Shown here one piece after another: positions 6,006-11,958 of a DNA stretch of 11,958 nucleotides. Where the stretch lies: assembly GCA_964386505.1 (NCBI GenBank), contig CAYLSM010000134.1:1-11958 (forward strand), in the 5' to 3' direction. Position 1 is the stretch's first letter. Every line of letters begins with the position of its first letter. The DNA is from JAJFUG01 sp964386505 (GTDB lineage Bacteria > Gemmatimonadota > Glassbacteria > GWA2-58-10). The notes beneath the pieces were generated by a model. That model ran no database searches. It saw only the letters and a list, made by a program, of their open reading frames with translations, and was not told the DNA's origin. The translations under genes were made by a program, and so were the position numbers.

Positions 6006-6572
6006 CTGGACCGCGAAACCACATACGCCCTGCTGACTCAATACACCCACGGCGAAAGCCTCATCCGTCATGGCCTGGCCGTGGAGGCCGCCCTGCGAGC
6101 CTATGCCCGCCGCTGGGGCGAGGATGAGGCGCTTTGGGGCGCGGTCGGCCTGATCCACGATTTCGACTACGAGCAGCACCCCTCGCTCGAGGAGCACCCG
6201 GTGGTAGGAGTGGGTATCCTGCGCGGCCTGGGCTGGCCCGAGGAGGCTCTGCACGCCATCCTGGCCCATGGGGATGCCACCGGCACGCCCCGGCTCAGCC
6301 GTCTGGACAAGGCCCTCTACGCGGTGGATGAGCTTTGCGGCTTCATCACAGCGGTGGCCCTGGTGCGGCCCTCCCTGTCCCTGGATGACCTGAGCGCCCG
6401 CAGCGTGAAAAAGAAAATGAAAGACCGCGGCTTTGCCCGTCAGGTGGACCGCGAGCAGATGGAGCGCTCAGCCGACGACCTGGGCGTGCCGTTCGAGGAG
6501 CATGTGGATTTCGTGATCGCGGCCCTGCGGCCGATCCAGGCCAGCCTGGGCCTCAAACCGCTGCAGACCTGA
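6006..6572 (+). CDS. HD-superfamily hydrolase (COG2316-like), probable CTG start
   Basis: Read from CTG 6006 the protein is 188 residues, the usual size of this small predicted-phosphohydrolase family, beginning (M)DRETTYALLTQY where known members begin with M-T-R-E-E-A-L. Metal-site residues of the HD fold are visible: H22 (LIRHGLAVEAAL), the HD pair H51-D52 (GLIHDFDYE), H64, H83 and H88 (HAILAHGD). The second half has the family pattern LDKALYAVDELCGFITAVALVRP, then SVKKKMKDRGFARQVDREQM. Substrate is unknown; HD enzymes usually cleave phosphate esters of nucleotides. The frame stays open upstream to TTG 5892 and ATG 5916, but the sigma-54 promoter at 5947-5962 would exclude those from the transcript and the extra residues do not resemble the family. 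The family is clear; the exact start is inferred. Confidence 0.8.
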   Translation: MDRETTYALLTQYTHGESLIRHGLAVEAALRAYARRWGEDEALWGAVGLIHDFDYEQHPSLEEHPVVGVGILRGLGWPEEALHAILAHGDATGTPRLSRLDKALYAVDELCGFITAVALVRPSLSLDDLSARSVKKKMKDRGFARQVDREQMERSADDLGVPFEEHVDFVIAALRPIQASLGLKPLQT

Positions 6573-6574
6573 AA

Positions 6575-6596
6575 GACGTCCGAAAGGGCGTCGTTT
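6575..6596 (+). terminator. Hairpin after the HD-hydrolase gene, possible terminator
   Basis: GACGTCC (6575-6581) and GGGCGTC (6586-6592) form a 7-bp stem with one G-U pair and a stable GAAA tetraloop, followed by GTTT. It begins two bases after the stop codon. The T run is short, so termination strength is uncertain. Confidence 0.5.
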
Positions 6597-6665
6597 CCAT
6601 CGTTATTGTATTTCCGGTGTTCCCAGATGGCGGCTTAAGATGCTTGAACCCTCCGGAGGACGGAC

Positions 6666-7751
6666 ATGATAAGAACCCTGGCGCAGTCACTGGTGCTGTT
6701 GGCTTGCCTGGCCGTATGCGCGGGCCAGGCCCTGGCTCAGGCAGTATACGTGGATGTGCCGGTCAACGGCGAGCGGGCGGTGATCACGGTGCAGGGAGTG
6801 ACCGGCCTGCCCTCGGGCTTCGGTTCGGCCGGGGATTACATCGCCGTGCTCCGCATCGCCCCCCTCGCGCCCGGAGTGAAATACGAGGCCACTCTTACCT
6901 ACGACGCAGGTACGGATATCGGCTACAGCTACTCGCTGGTGGACGGCGACCCGTTTGGCCAGGACTGGTCCTCTTTCGTGGGAATAGGCAGCGGCACCGG
7001 CACGCGCGAGCTGGCCGGCAAGCAGGATAAGCTGCTGTTCACTATCGATCCGCAGAGCACCTCCAACACGATGTACCTGGTGCTGCGCACCAACAAGCCA
7101 TTCAATTGCCGCTGGGCGGTCAGCGGCTCCCCCAGTGGGGTGACCAAGGATTCCCAGGACCGCTGGGGCTACTACTATGTCACGGATTTCGACGCCGACC
7201 ACACCGCGCCTTTCCTTCTCAAGCGCGGCTCCGCCGTGGCGGTCACCCAGCCGCAGAAACAGGGTCCCTGGGTGGAGGTCCCGGTGAATGGCGAGAAAAC
7301 AGTCACCACGGCCCAGGGAGTGACCGGCCTGCCCTCCGGGTTCGGTTCGGCCGAGGATTATATGGTTGTGTTGCGCCTGGCCCCGCTGCGGCCCGGGGTG
7401 CGCTACGAGGCCACGCTTACCTTCGACGCAGGTACGGATATCGGCTACAGCTACTCGCTGGTGGACGGCGACCCGTTCAAGGAGGGCTGGGCCTCGTTTA
7501 TCGGCACCGGCACCGGAACCGGCACGCGCGAGCTGAAAGACAAGCAGGAGAAAATCCTGTTCAGCCTCGACCCGAACAGCACCTCCGGCGCCCTGTACAT
7601 TCCGTTCCGGACCAACAAGCCGTTCACTTTCCGTTACTCGATAACCGACACGCCGAGCGGAGTGACCCCGGCCTCCCAGGACCGCTGGGGCTATTATTAC
7701 GTGGATGATCTGGATGCAGACCACTACTCGCCGTTCCTGCTCAAGCGCTGA
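6666..7751 (+). CDS. Secreted protein of two tandem 161-residue repeats, function unknown
   Basis: A 361-residue protein with a signal peptide (MIRTLAQSLVLLACLAVC, then AGQALA; likely cut after ALA at 24). LLAC at 11-14 loosely resembles a lipobox, but the hydrophobic core would be short. The mature part is two copies of one module, residues 27-187 and 201-361, separated by a 13-residue linker and aligned without any gap (offset 174). Each has VPVNGE, QGVTGLPSGFGSA, ALTYDAGTD-like and GYSYSLVDGDPF blocks, a Ser/Gly/Thr turn (GTGTREL), RTNKPF, SQDRWGYYYV and DADH...PFLLKR. Regular alternating polar and hydrophobic segments suggest beta-sandwich modules, perhaps carbohydrate-, ligand- or surface-binding. 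I do not recognise the family. ATG has an excellent GGAGGA at 6655-6660, five bases upstream. It lies alone between two hairpin-rich spacers. Confidence 0.85.
   Translation: MIRTLAQSLVLLACLAVCAGQALAQAVYVDVPVNGERAVITVQGVTGLPSGFGSAGDYIAVLRIAPLAPGVKYEATLTYDAGTDIGYSYSLVDGDPFGQDWSSFVGIGSGTGTRELAGKQDKLLFTIDPQSTSNTMYLVLRTNKPFNCRWAVSGSPSGVTKDSQDRWGYYYVTDFDADHTAPFLLKRGSAVAVTQPQKQGPWVEVPVNGEKTVTTAQGVTGLPSGFGSAEDYMVVLRLAPLRPGVRYEATLTFDAGTDIGYSYSLVDGDPFKEGWASFIGTGTGTGTRELKDKQEKILFSLDPNSTSGALYIPFRTNKPFTFRYSITDTPSGVTPASQDRWGYYYVDDLDADHYSPFLLKR
6744..7226 (+). repeat. Intragenic repeat unit 1 (483 bp)
   Basis: First copy of the module in the secreted protein. It aligns with the second copy at a constant offset of 522 bases with no insertion or deletion. 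Bases 6902-6955 are identical to 7424-7477 (54 bases). Confidence 0.9.
7266..7748 (+). repeat. Intragenic repeat unit 2 (483 bp)
   Basis: Second copy of the module, ending directly before the stop codon. Its differences from copy 1 are mostly silent or conservative, such as Tyr/Phe, Ile/Val and Lys/Arg. Confidence 0.9.
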
Positions 7752-7763
7752 GAGCGGGTAAAC

Positions 7764-7777
7764 CTGCGGTTTCGCAG
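7764..7777 (+). repeat. Small stem-loop after the secreted-repeat gene
   Basis: CTGCG (7764-7768) and CGCAG (7773-7777) form a 5-bp stem with a GTTT loop, 12 bases past the stop codon. It is the first of three hairpins in the 163-base spacer 7752-7914. Confidence 0.4.
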
Positions 7778-7789
7778 ACCGGAGGCGGT

Positions 7790-7806
7790 GTCCCGGATTC
7801 CGGGAC
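7790..7806 (+). terminator. GC-rich hairpin, possible terminator or 3'-end stabiliser
   Basis: GTCCCGG (7790-7796) and CCGGGAC (7800-7806) pair perfectly around ATT. The nearest T run (ATATTTTTGTC at 7831-7841) is about 25 bases away, so it is not a classical intrinsic terminator. Confidence 0.4.
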
Positions 7807-7851
7807 GCGCCCGGGTCTGAGAGTGTAAAGATATTTTTGTCTTAACTCACG

Positions 7852-7874
7852 CCGGGCGCCCTCGCGGCGCCCGG
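7852..7874. repeat. Strong 9-bp inverted repeat upstream of the ABC operon
   Basis: CCGGGCGCC (7852-7860) and GGCGCCCGG (7866-7874) pair perfectly around CTCGC. It lies 40 bases before the ATPase start, in the expected 5' leader. No T run follows on the + strand. It could be a leader hairpin or operator. Confidence 0.5.
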
Positions 7875-7914
7875 ATCAACCGTTAATCCGCATCAAAGGC
7901 GTGAACTGAGAGCC

Positions 7915-8856
7915 ATGATCAAGGTAGACGGATTGACCAAGTATTACGGAGAGACGCTGGCGGTCGATTCGGTCTCGTTCGAGGTGCAGCGCGGCGAGGT
8001 GGTTGGGTTCCTCGGTCCCAACGGGGCGGGCAAGACCACCACCATGCGCATGCTTACCTGCTACCTCAGACCGAGCGCCGGCAGCGTCAATGTGGCGGGT
8101 TTCGACATCCAGGAGAATCCCCTGGAGGTGCGACGCCGGATCGGTTACTTGCCAGAGAACTGCCCGCTGTATCCCGAGATGAACGTGCTGGACTACCTGA
8201 GCTATATCGCCGAGCTGCGCCAGGTGCCCAAATCCCAACGCGGGGGCCGGGTGAGCCGCATGGTGGAGCTGACCGGCCTGGGAGCCGTGACGCACAAGGA
8301 CATCGGCGAGCTGTCCAAGGGTTTTCGCCAGAGAGTGGGGCTGGCCCAGGCCATGGTCCACGAGCCTGATATCCTGGTGCTGGACGAGCCGACCAGCGGA
8401 CTGGACCCCAACCAGATCATCGAGATCCGCCAGCTCATCCGCGACATCGGCCGCGAAAAAACGATCATCCTGAGCACGCATATCCTGCCCGAGGTGAGCG
8501 CCACCTGCGGACGGGTGCTGATTATCAGCAACGCGCGTCTGGTGGCCAGCGGCACGCCCGAGGAACTGGCCGCCAGCTCAAGCGGCGCCGAGCTTCTGCA
8601 CGTGGTGCTCCGCGGCCCCCAGGAGGAGGTCTACGCCGCCCTGCGCGAGGCAGATTTCATCGCCTCGTTCCACCGCGGCGAGGGCGAGGCCGCCGACTCG
8701 GCCGGCGACTGGCTGACTCTGGAGATTACCAGCCAGGCCGGCGACATCCGCGAGCGGCTGTTCAGCCTGGTGGTCGAGCGGGGCTGGTCGCTGCGCGAGC
8801 TGCATCGCGAGAAGATGAGCCTGGAAGAGGTGTTCACCCGGATCACCACCGCCTGA
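7915..8856 (+). CDS. ABC transporter ATP-binding protein (GldA-like)
   Basis: A 313-residue ABC ATPase of the ABC-2 exporter class. The Walker A motif GPNGAGKTT is at 34-42, the signature is LSKGF at 133-137 (the LSKG(F/Y)RQR form common in GldA-type ATPases rather than LSGGQ), Walker B ILVLDE at 153-158 followed by the D-loop SGLD, and the switch histidine is H189 (STHILPE). About 90 residues after the ATPase core form the C-terminal extension usual in this class. It energises the permease encoded 44 bases downstream. The order ATPase, permease, GldG-like, DUF4340 is a widespread conserved operon; in Bacteroidota GldA/F/G are linked to gliding, elsewhere the cargo is unknown. The start ATG has only a weak GAGAG upstream, but LTKYYG close after it fits the family's normal N-terminus. 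Confidence 0.92.
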   Translation: MIKVDGLTKYYGETLAVDSVSFEVQRGEVVGFLGPNGAGKTTTMRMLTCYLRPSAGSVNVAGFDIQENPLEVRRRIGYLPENCPLYPEMNVLDYLSYIAELRQVPKSQRGGRVSRMVELTGLGAVTHKDIGELSKGFRQRVGLAQAMVHEPDILVLDEPTSGLDPNQIIEIRQLIRDIGREKTIILSTHILPEVSATCGRVLIISNARLVASGTPEELAASSSGAELLHVVLRGPQEEVYAALREADFIASFHRGEGEAADSAGDWLTLEITSQAGDIRERLFSLVVERGWSLRELHREKMSLEEVFTRITTA

Positions 8857-8900
8857 GCCGGATGTAACCCGAACGACAACTTCACACTGGTGGACCGACG

Positions 8901-9620
8901 ATGCTCAACAATGCACTTGCCGTGGCGAGGAAAGAGTTCCGCAGCTATTTCGACTCTCCCATCGCCTACATTTTCATCACCGCGTTCCTTCTGCTGGTGA
9001 ATTTCCTGTTCTTCTGGACGTTTTTCGTGGCCGGGCAGGCGGACATGCGCCCCTTCTTCGGCTTCATGCCTTTCGTGTTCCTGTTCTTCGTCCCCTCGAT
9101 CACCATGCGTCTCTGGGCCGAGGAACGCAAGATGGGCACCCTGGAGATACTTCTCACCCTGCCGGTGCAGGAAAAAGAGGTCGTGCTGGGCAAGTTCATC
9201 TCCAGTTTCCTGTTCCTGGCCCTGATGCTGGCCCTCACTTTCAACGTGCCGCTGCTGGTGGGCACGCTGGGCAAACCGGACTGGGGCCAGATAATCTGCG
9301 GCTACCTGGGCACGCTGCTTCTTGGAGCGAGCTACCTGGCCATCGGGCTGTTCGCCTCGGCCCTGAGCGAGAACCAGATCATCGCTTTCATCCTGGCCAT
9401 CGTGATCGGCGTGGCTCTCCTGATCGTGGGCGAGTGGTTCTTCCTGATGCTGCTGCCCGATTTCATGGTCCCGGTGCTCAGCTACCTGGGACTGGCCACG
9501 CATTTCGAGAGCATGGGCCGCGGGGTGATCGACAGCCGCGACATTCTCTACTATCTGTCGATAATCGGGATCTTCCTCTACCTCAACGTCAATGTCGTGG
9601 AGAACCGGAGCTGGGTCTGA
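8901..9620 (+). CDS. ABC-2 type permease (GldF-like)
   Basis: A 239-residue inner-membrane protein with about six hydrophobic segments (roughly 21-44, 52-69, 100-125, 130-155, 160-190 and 220-236). The N-terminal amphipathic stretch VARKEFRSYFDSPIAYIF and the cytoplasmic loop EERKMGTLEILLTLP (74-88) are hallmarks of ABC-2 permeases of the GldF/NosY type; the loop contacts the ATPase. It forms the channel with the upstream ATPase and lies 34 bases before the GldG-like gene. The Shine-Dalgarno is poor (GGTGG about 11 bases upstream), so translation may depend on coupling with the ATPase gene. Confidence 0.9.
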   Translation: MLNNALAVARKEFRSYFDSPIAYIFITAFLLLVNFLFFWTFFVAGQADMRPFFGFMPFVFLFFVPSITMRLWAEERKMGTLEILLTLPVQEKEVVLGKFISSFLFLALMLALTFNVPLLVGTLGKPDWGQIICGYLGTLLLGASYLAIGLFASALSENQIIAFILAIVIGVALLIVGEWFFLMLLPDFMVPVLSYLGLATHFESMGRGVIDSRDILYYLSIIGIFLYLNVNVVENRSWV

Positions 9621-9654
9621 GTCCCTGGCCCACAGCCAATGCAAGGGTTGGAAC

Positions 9655-11217
9655 ATGAGCGAGAAGAAACCTGTCAACCGACTTTCCAACGCCGCCTATG
9701 TCGCAATAATCATCGGCATAATCGCGGTAGTCAACCTTCTGGGCGTCCGGTTCTTCGGACGGCTCGACCTGACCGGCGACAAGCTCTATTCGGTCAGCCC
9801 GGTCACCAAAAGCATCCTGCACGACCTGGACGACGTGGTCTCGGTGAGAGCCTATTTCTCGAAGAAGCTGCCGGTGCAGCTCTCCCGTCTGCCCGAGGAG
9901 GTGGATGACCTGCTCAAGGAGTACCAGGTCTACTCCGGCGGCAACATCCATTACGAGCGGATCGACCCGACGGATGACCAGGAGCTGCAGCAGAAACTGT
10001 CCGGCATGGGCGTGACCCCGGTCACCATGACCATCATCGAGAAAGACGAGCGCCAGCAGATCAACGGCTGGCTGGCGATCGTGGTCAGCTACGGCGACAA
10101 GAGCGAGGCCATCCCGGTGGTCCAGAACACCAGCGACTTGGAGTACGACCTGACCAGCCGCATTTTCCGGGTCACCACCACACCCGACCACGTGGGCTTC
10201 ATCACCACCTACAGCCGCCACAACCTGGGCGATGACTACGGCGCTTTCGCCCAGGAGCTGGGCAAGCTGCACGAGATCCAGCCCATCGACCTCAACGGCG
10301 GCGTGCCGGTCCCGGATTCGCTGCCCGCGGTTATTTTCGCCGGTCCCACCGACAGTATCCCGGATTACGTGCAGTACGCCCTGGACCAGTACGTGATGCA
10401 CGGCGGCAAGCTTATCTGCCTGGTGGATGACATCCTGATCGATGACAGCCGCGGACAGCCCATTCCCTCCGAGGTGCACCACGGGATGGACCGTGTGTTG
10501 TCCGCCTGGGGCTTCATCCTGAACCATGACATTATCCTCGACACCAAGTCGCACTCACCGCAGCGGGTGAACCAGGGGATATTCACGATCAACCGGCCCA
10601 ACCCGCTGTTCCCGCACGTGGTCAAGGACCAGTTGGGCAGTCACCCGGTGGTGGGCCGCCTGTCGGAGATCACTTTCCCGTACACCGGGTCGCTCGCCGC
10701 GCCGGCGCCCGGTGACAGCTCGCTGGTTTACTCCGTGCTGGCCTGGACCAGCGACGCGGCCAACAGCCTTCGCCGGGCCGGAGACCAGTACAGGCCTGCC
10801 GGGGTGCCGGAGCGTTCGGCGCTGGCCGTGCTGGGTATGGGACGGTTCAGGAGCGCCTTTGCCGGGCCGGTGGTCGGAGTGGGGGTGGCCAGCCCGCCGT
10901 ATGCGGCCGAAAGCCCGGCCACGGGCTGTATCCTGCTGGTGGCCAGCTCGAGTTTTCTGGAGAACCGCTATCTCTACCCGGGCAACCTGGAGTTCATGCT
11001 CAACGCGGTGGATTTCATGACCATCGGGGACAAGCTGATCTCGATCCGCACCCGCCCGACCAGCGAACGCCCGCTCAAGAGCCTGAGCGGCGAGATGAAG
11101 AATTTCCTGCGGCTGCTCAACATCGTGGGCGTGCCGCTTTTGGTTATCCTGTTCGGCATGATGCGTTTCTACCTGAAACGCCGCGACAAGGCCGTGCGTG
11201 CCCGCATGCTCGGCTGA
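9655..11217 (+). CDS. GldG-like ABC transporter auxiliary protein
   Basis: A 520-residue membrane-anchored protein. It has one N-terminal transmembrane helix (about 13-31), then FGRLDLTGDKLYSVSP, the typical family entry (LDLT..K.YSLS), a large extracytoplasmic domain, and a C-terminal helix (about 487-507) followed by a basic tail (KRRDKAVRARMLG). The periplasmic part contains QNTSDLEYDLTSRIFRVT and VGFITTYSRH, matching the GldG/ABC-type auxiliary (DUF4350-like fold) pattern, and later CILLVASSSFLENRYL. The protein is thought to help the GldA-GldF exporter bind or release its cargo; its role is unproven. The in-frame GTG at 9592 lies inside the permease gene and is unlikely; ATG 9655 has AAGGG about eight bases upstream and starts MSEKKPVNRL just before the helix. 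Confidence 0.88.
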   Translation: MSEKKPVNRLSNAAYVAIIIGIIAVVNLLGVRFFGRLDLTGDKLYSVSPVTKSILHDLDDVVSVRAYFSKKLPVQLSRLPEEVDDLLKEYQVYSGGNIHYERIDPTDDQELQQKLSGMGVTPVTMTIIEKDERQQINGWLAIVVSYGDKSEAIPVVQNTSDLEYDLTSRIFRVTTTPDHVGFITTYSRHNLGDDYGAFAQELGKLHEIQPIDLNGGVPVPDSLPAVIFAGPTDSIPDYVQYALDQYVMHGGKLICLVDDILIDDSRGQPIPSEVHHGMDRVLSAWGFILNHDIILDTKSHSPQRVNQGIFTINRPNPLFPHVVKDQLGSHPVVGRLSEITFPYTGSLAAPAPGDSSLVYSVLAWTSDAANSLRRAGDQYRPAGVPERSALAVLGMGRFRSAFAGPVVGVGVASPPYAAESPATGCILLVASSSFLENRYLYPGNLEFMLNAVDFMTIGDKLISIRTRPTSERPLKSLSGEMKNFLRLLNIVGVPLLVILFGMMRFYLKRRDKAVRARMLG

Positions 11218-11227
11218 GCCTGGGAGA

Positions 11228-11264
11228 CGTGCGGCCCGGGGTTGTGACACCGCCGGGCCGCACG
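11228..11264. repeat. 12-bp perfect inverted repeat between GldG-like and DUF4340 genes
   Basis: CGTGCGGCCCGG (11228-11239) and CCGGGCCGCACG (11253-11264) pair without mismatch around a 13-base loop. No T run follows, and the next start codon is 30 bases away. It may be a partial terminator or mRNA-stability hairpin that sets the ratio of the two proteins. Confidence 0.6.
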
Positions 11265-11294
11265 GGAACGTGAACCTCAAACCCGAAGCGAGCG

Positions 11295-11958
11295 ATGAAA
11301 CTGCTGAAGCCTTTTCTGATACTGATTGCCCTGCTGGCGCTCTGGGCCGTGGTGCATTTCAGCACGAAACGGCCGGACCGGCCGGATGAGGGAGATGTTT
11401 TCAAGGTGCAGATCGACACCGCGGCGGTGAGCCGGATAGAGGTGGAGCGCGCGGGCGGACAGCTCGTGCTGCTGCGCGACCAGGGCGCCTGGAGCGTCCA
11501 GACCACGGCCGGGCCGCGTCCCGCCGAGACCGACCAGATCGTCTCGGCCCTGAGCACGCTAAATTCCATCGAGACTTCCAACCTGGTGAGCCATAATCCG
11601 GACAAGCAGGCCGAGTTCCAGGTGGATGAGGCCGGCGGCACGCGGGTGAAAGTGTTCGGGAGCGGGCAGAGCCTTCTGGCCGACCTGGTGATCGGACGGA
11701 TCGGCGGGTTCGACCAGCGCCGGATGTACAGCCAGCAGAGTTTCAACCCGCAGGATTTCTACACGTTCATGCGCCGGGCGGACAGCCCGGATGTCTACAA
11801 GGTGCAGGGGTTCTTCGGGGCGATGCTGGGCACGGAGTCCGAACAGTGGCGCGATCACACTCTGATGGTTTTCGACCCGTCCCTGGCCCGCCGGGTGGAA
11901 CTGGTTTTCCCCGACACCCGGGCCGTGCTGGAGTCCGACACCAGCGGCACTGTCTGGC
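11295..11958 (+). CDS. DUF4340 domain-containing protein, 5' part (runs off the window)
   Basis: A frame opens at ATG 11295 and stays open to the window end, giving 221 residues so far. The N-terminus MKLLKPFLILIALLALWAVV is a signal anchor or signal peptide. A repeated pattern follows, typical of DUF4340: VSRIEVERAGGQLVLLRDQGAWSVQ, RPAETDQIVSALSTLNSI, LADLVIGRIG, then TFMRRADSPDVYKVQGF and WRDHTLMVFDPSLARRVEL. DUF4340 genes regularly follow GldG-like genes, so it is probably the fourth component of the exporter, located in the periplasm. No strong Shine-Dalgarno is visible (only GAAGCGAGCG). The C-terminal part is not seen. Confidence 0.85.
   Translation, partial: MKLLKPFLILIALLALWAVVHFSTKRPDRPDEGDVFKVQIDTAAVSRIEVERAGGQLVLLRDQGAWSVQTTAGPRPAETDQIVSALSTLNSIETSNLVSHNPDKQAEFQVDEAGGTRVKVFGSGQSLLADLVIGRIGGFDQRRMYSQQSFNPQDFYTFMRRADSPDVYKVQGFFGAMLGTESEQWRDHTLMVFDPSLARRVELVFPDTRAVLESDTSGTVW

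Noticed and set aside
6629..6645. Second sigma-54-like site (TGGCGGCTTAAGATGC) before the secreted-repeat gene.
   Set aside because: The gap between GG and GC is one base too long and the -12 element is not TTGC; spacing is strict for sigma-54 promoters.

Overview
The window is about 12 kb of a bacterial chromosome with GC-rich genes (roughly 60% GC by hand count in sample lines). All genes that can be supported lie on the + strand. The gene content is a sugar-oxidation cluster of Gfo/Idh/MocA, TIM-barrel isomerase and ThuA proteins, followed by a GldA/GldF/GldG/DUF4340 ABC-export operon. This resembles environmental lineages of the FCB/PVC type (Latescibacterota, Glassbacteria, Gemmatimonadota or Planctomycetota-like). 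That placement is inferred from gene content only; there is no rRNA or universal marker here.

Region 1 (1-3472) is a carbohydrate cluster: the C-terminal end of one Gfo/Idh/MocA dehydrogenase, a cytoplasmic xylose-isomerase-like TIM-barrel enzyme, a secreted ThuA-domain protein, and a second Gfo/Idh/MocA dehydrogenase with a Tat-type signal. Small gaps and good ribosome binding sites suggest one transcript, closed by a strong intrinsic terminator at 3532-3565. The cluster probably oxidises and rearranges a sugar, glycoside or polyol; the substrate is not visible.

Region 2 (3566-4256) is a long intergenic stretch without a convincing gene, clearly AT-richer (about 42% GC over 3601-3900). It carries two exact DnaA boxes (TTATCCACA, one per strand), a third one-mismatch box one helical turn from the first, and a perfect 14-bp palindrome. 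Just before the next gene there is a two-tier hairpin. The DnaA sites could be an origin-like element or a DnaA-controlled regulatory region.

Region 3 (4257-7751) holds a DUF115-like/GT2 glycosyltransferase fusion, an HD-superfamily hydrolase of the COG2316 type, and a secreted protein made of two 161-residue repeats. The hydrolase has a textbook sigma-54 promoter placed so that its transcript would skip every upstream ATG. A perfect Shine-Dalgarno then sits before an in-frame CTG, exactly where the known family begins.

Region 4 (7752-11958) begins with a hairpin-rich spacer and continues with an ABC exporter operon: ATPase (GldA-like), ABC-2 permease (GldF-like), GldG-like auxiliary protein, and a DUF4340 protein cut by the window end. 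A 12-bp perfect inverted repeat separates the last two genes.

No rRNA, tRNA, CRISPR array, insertion sequence or transposase was seen.
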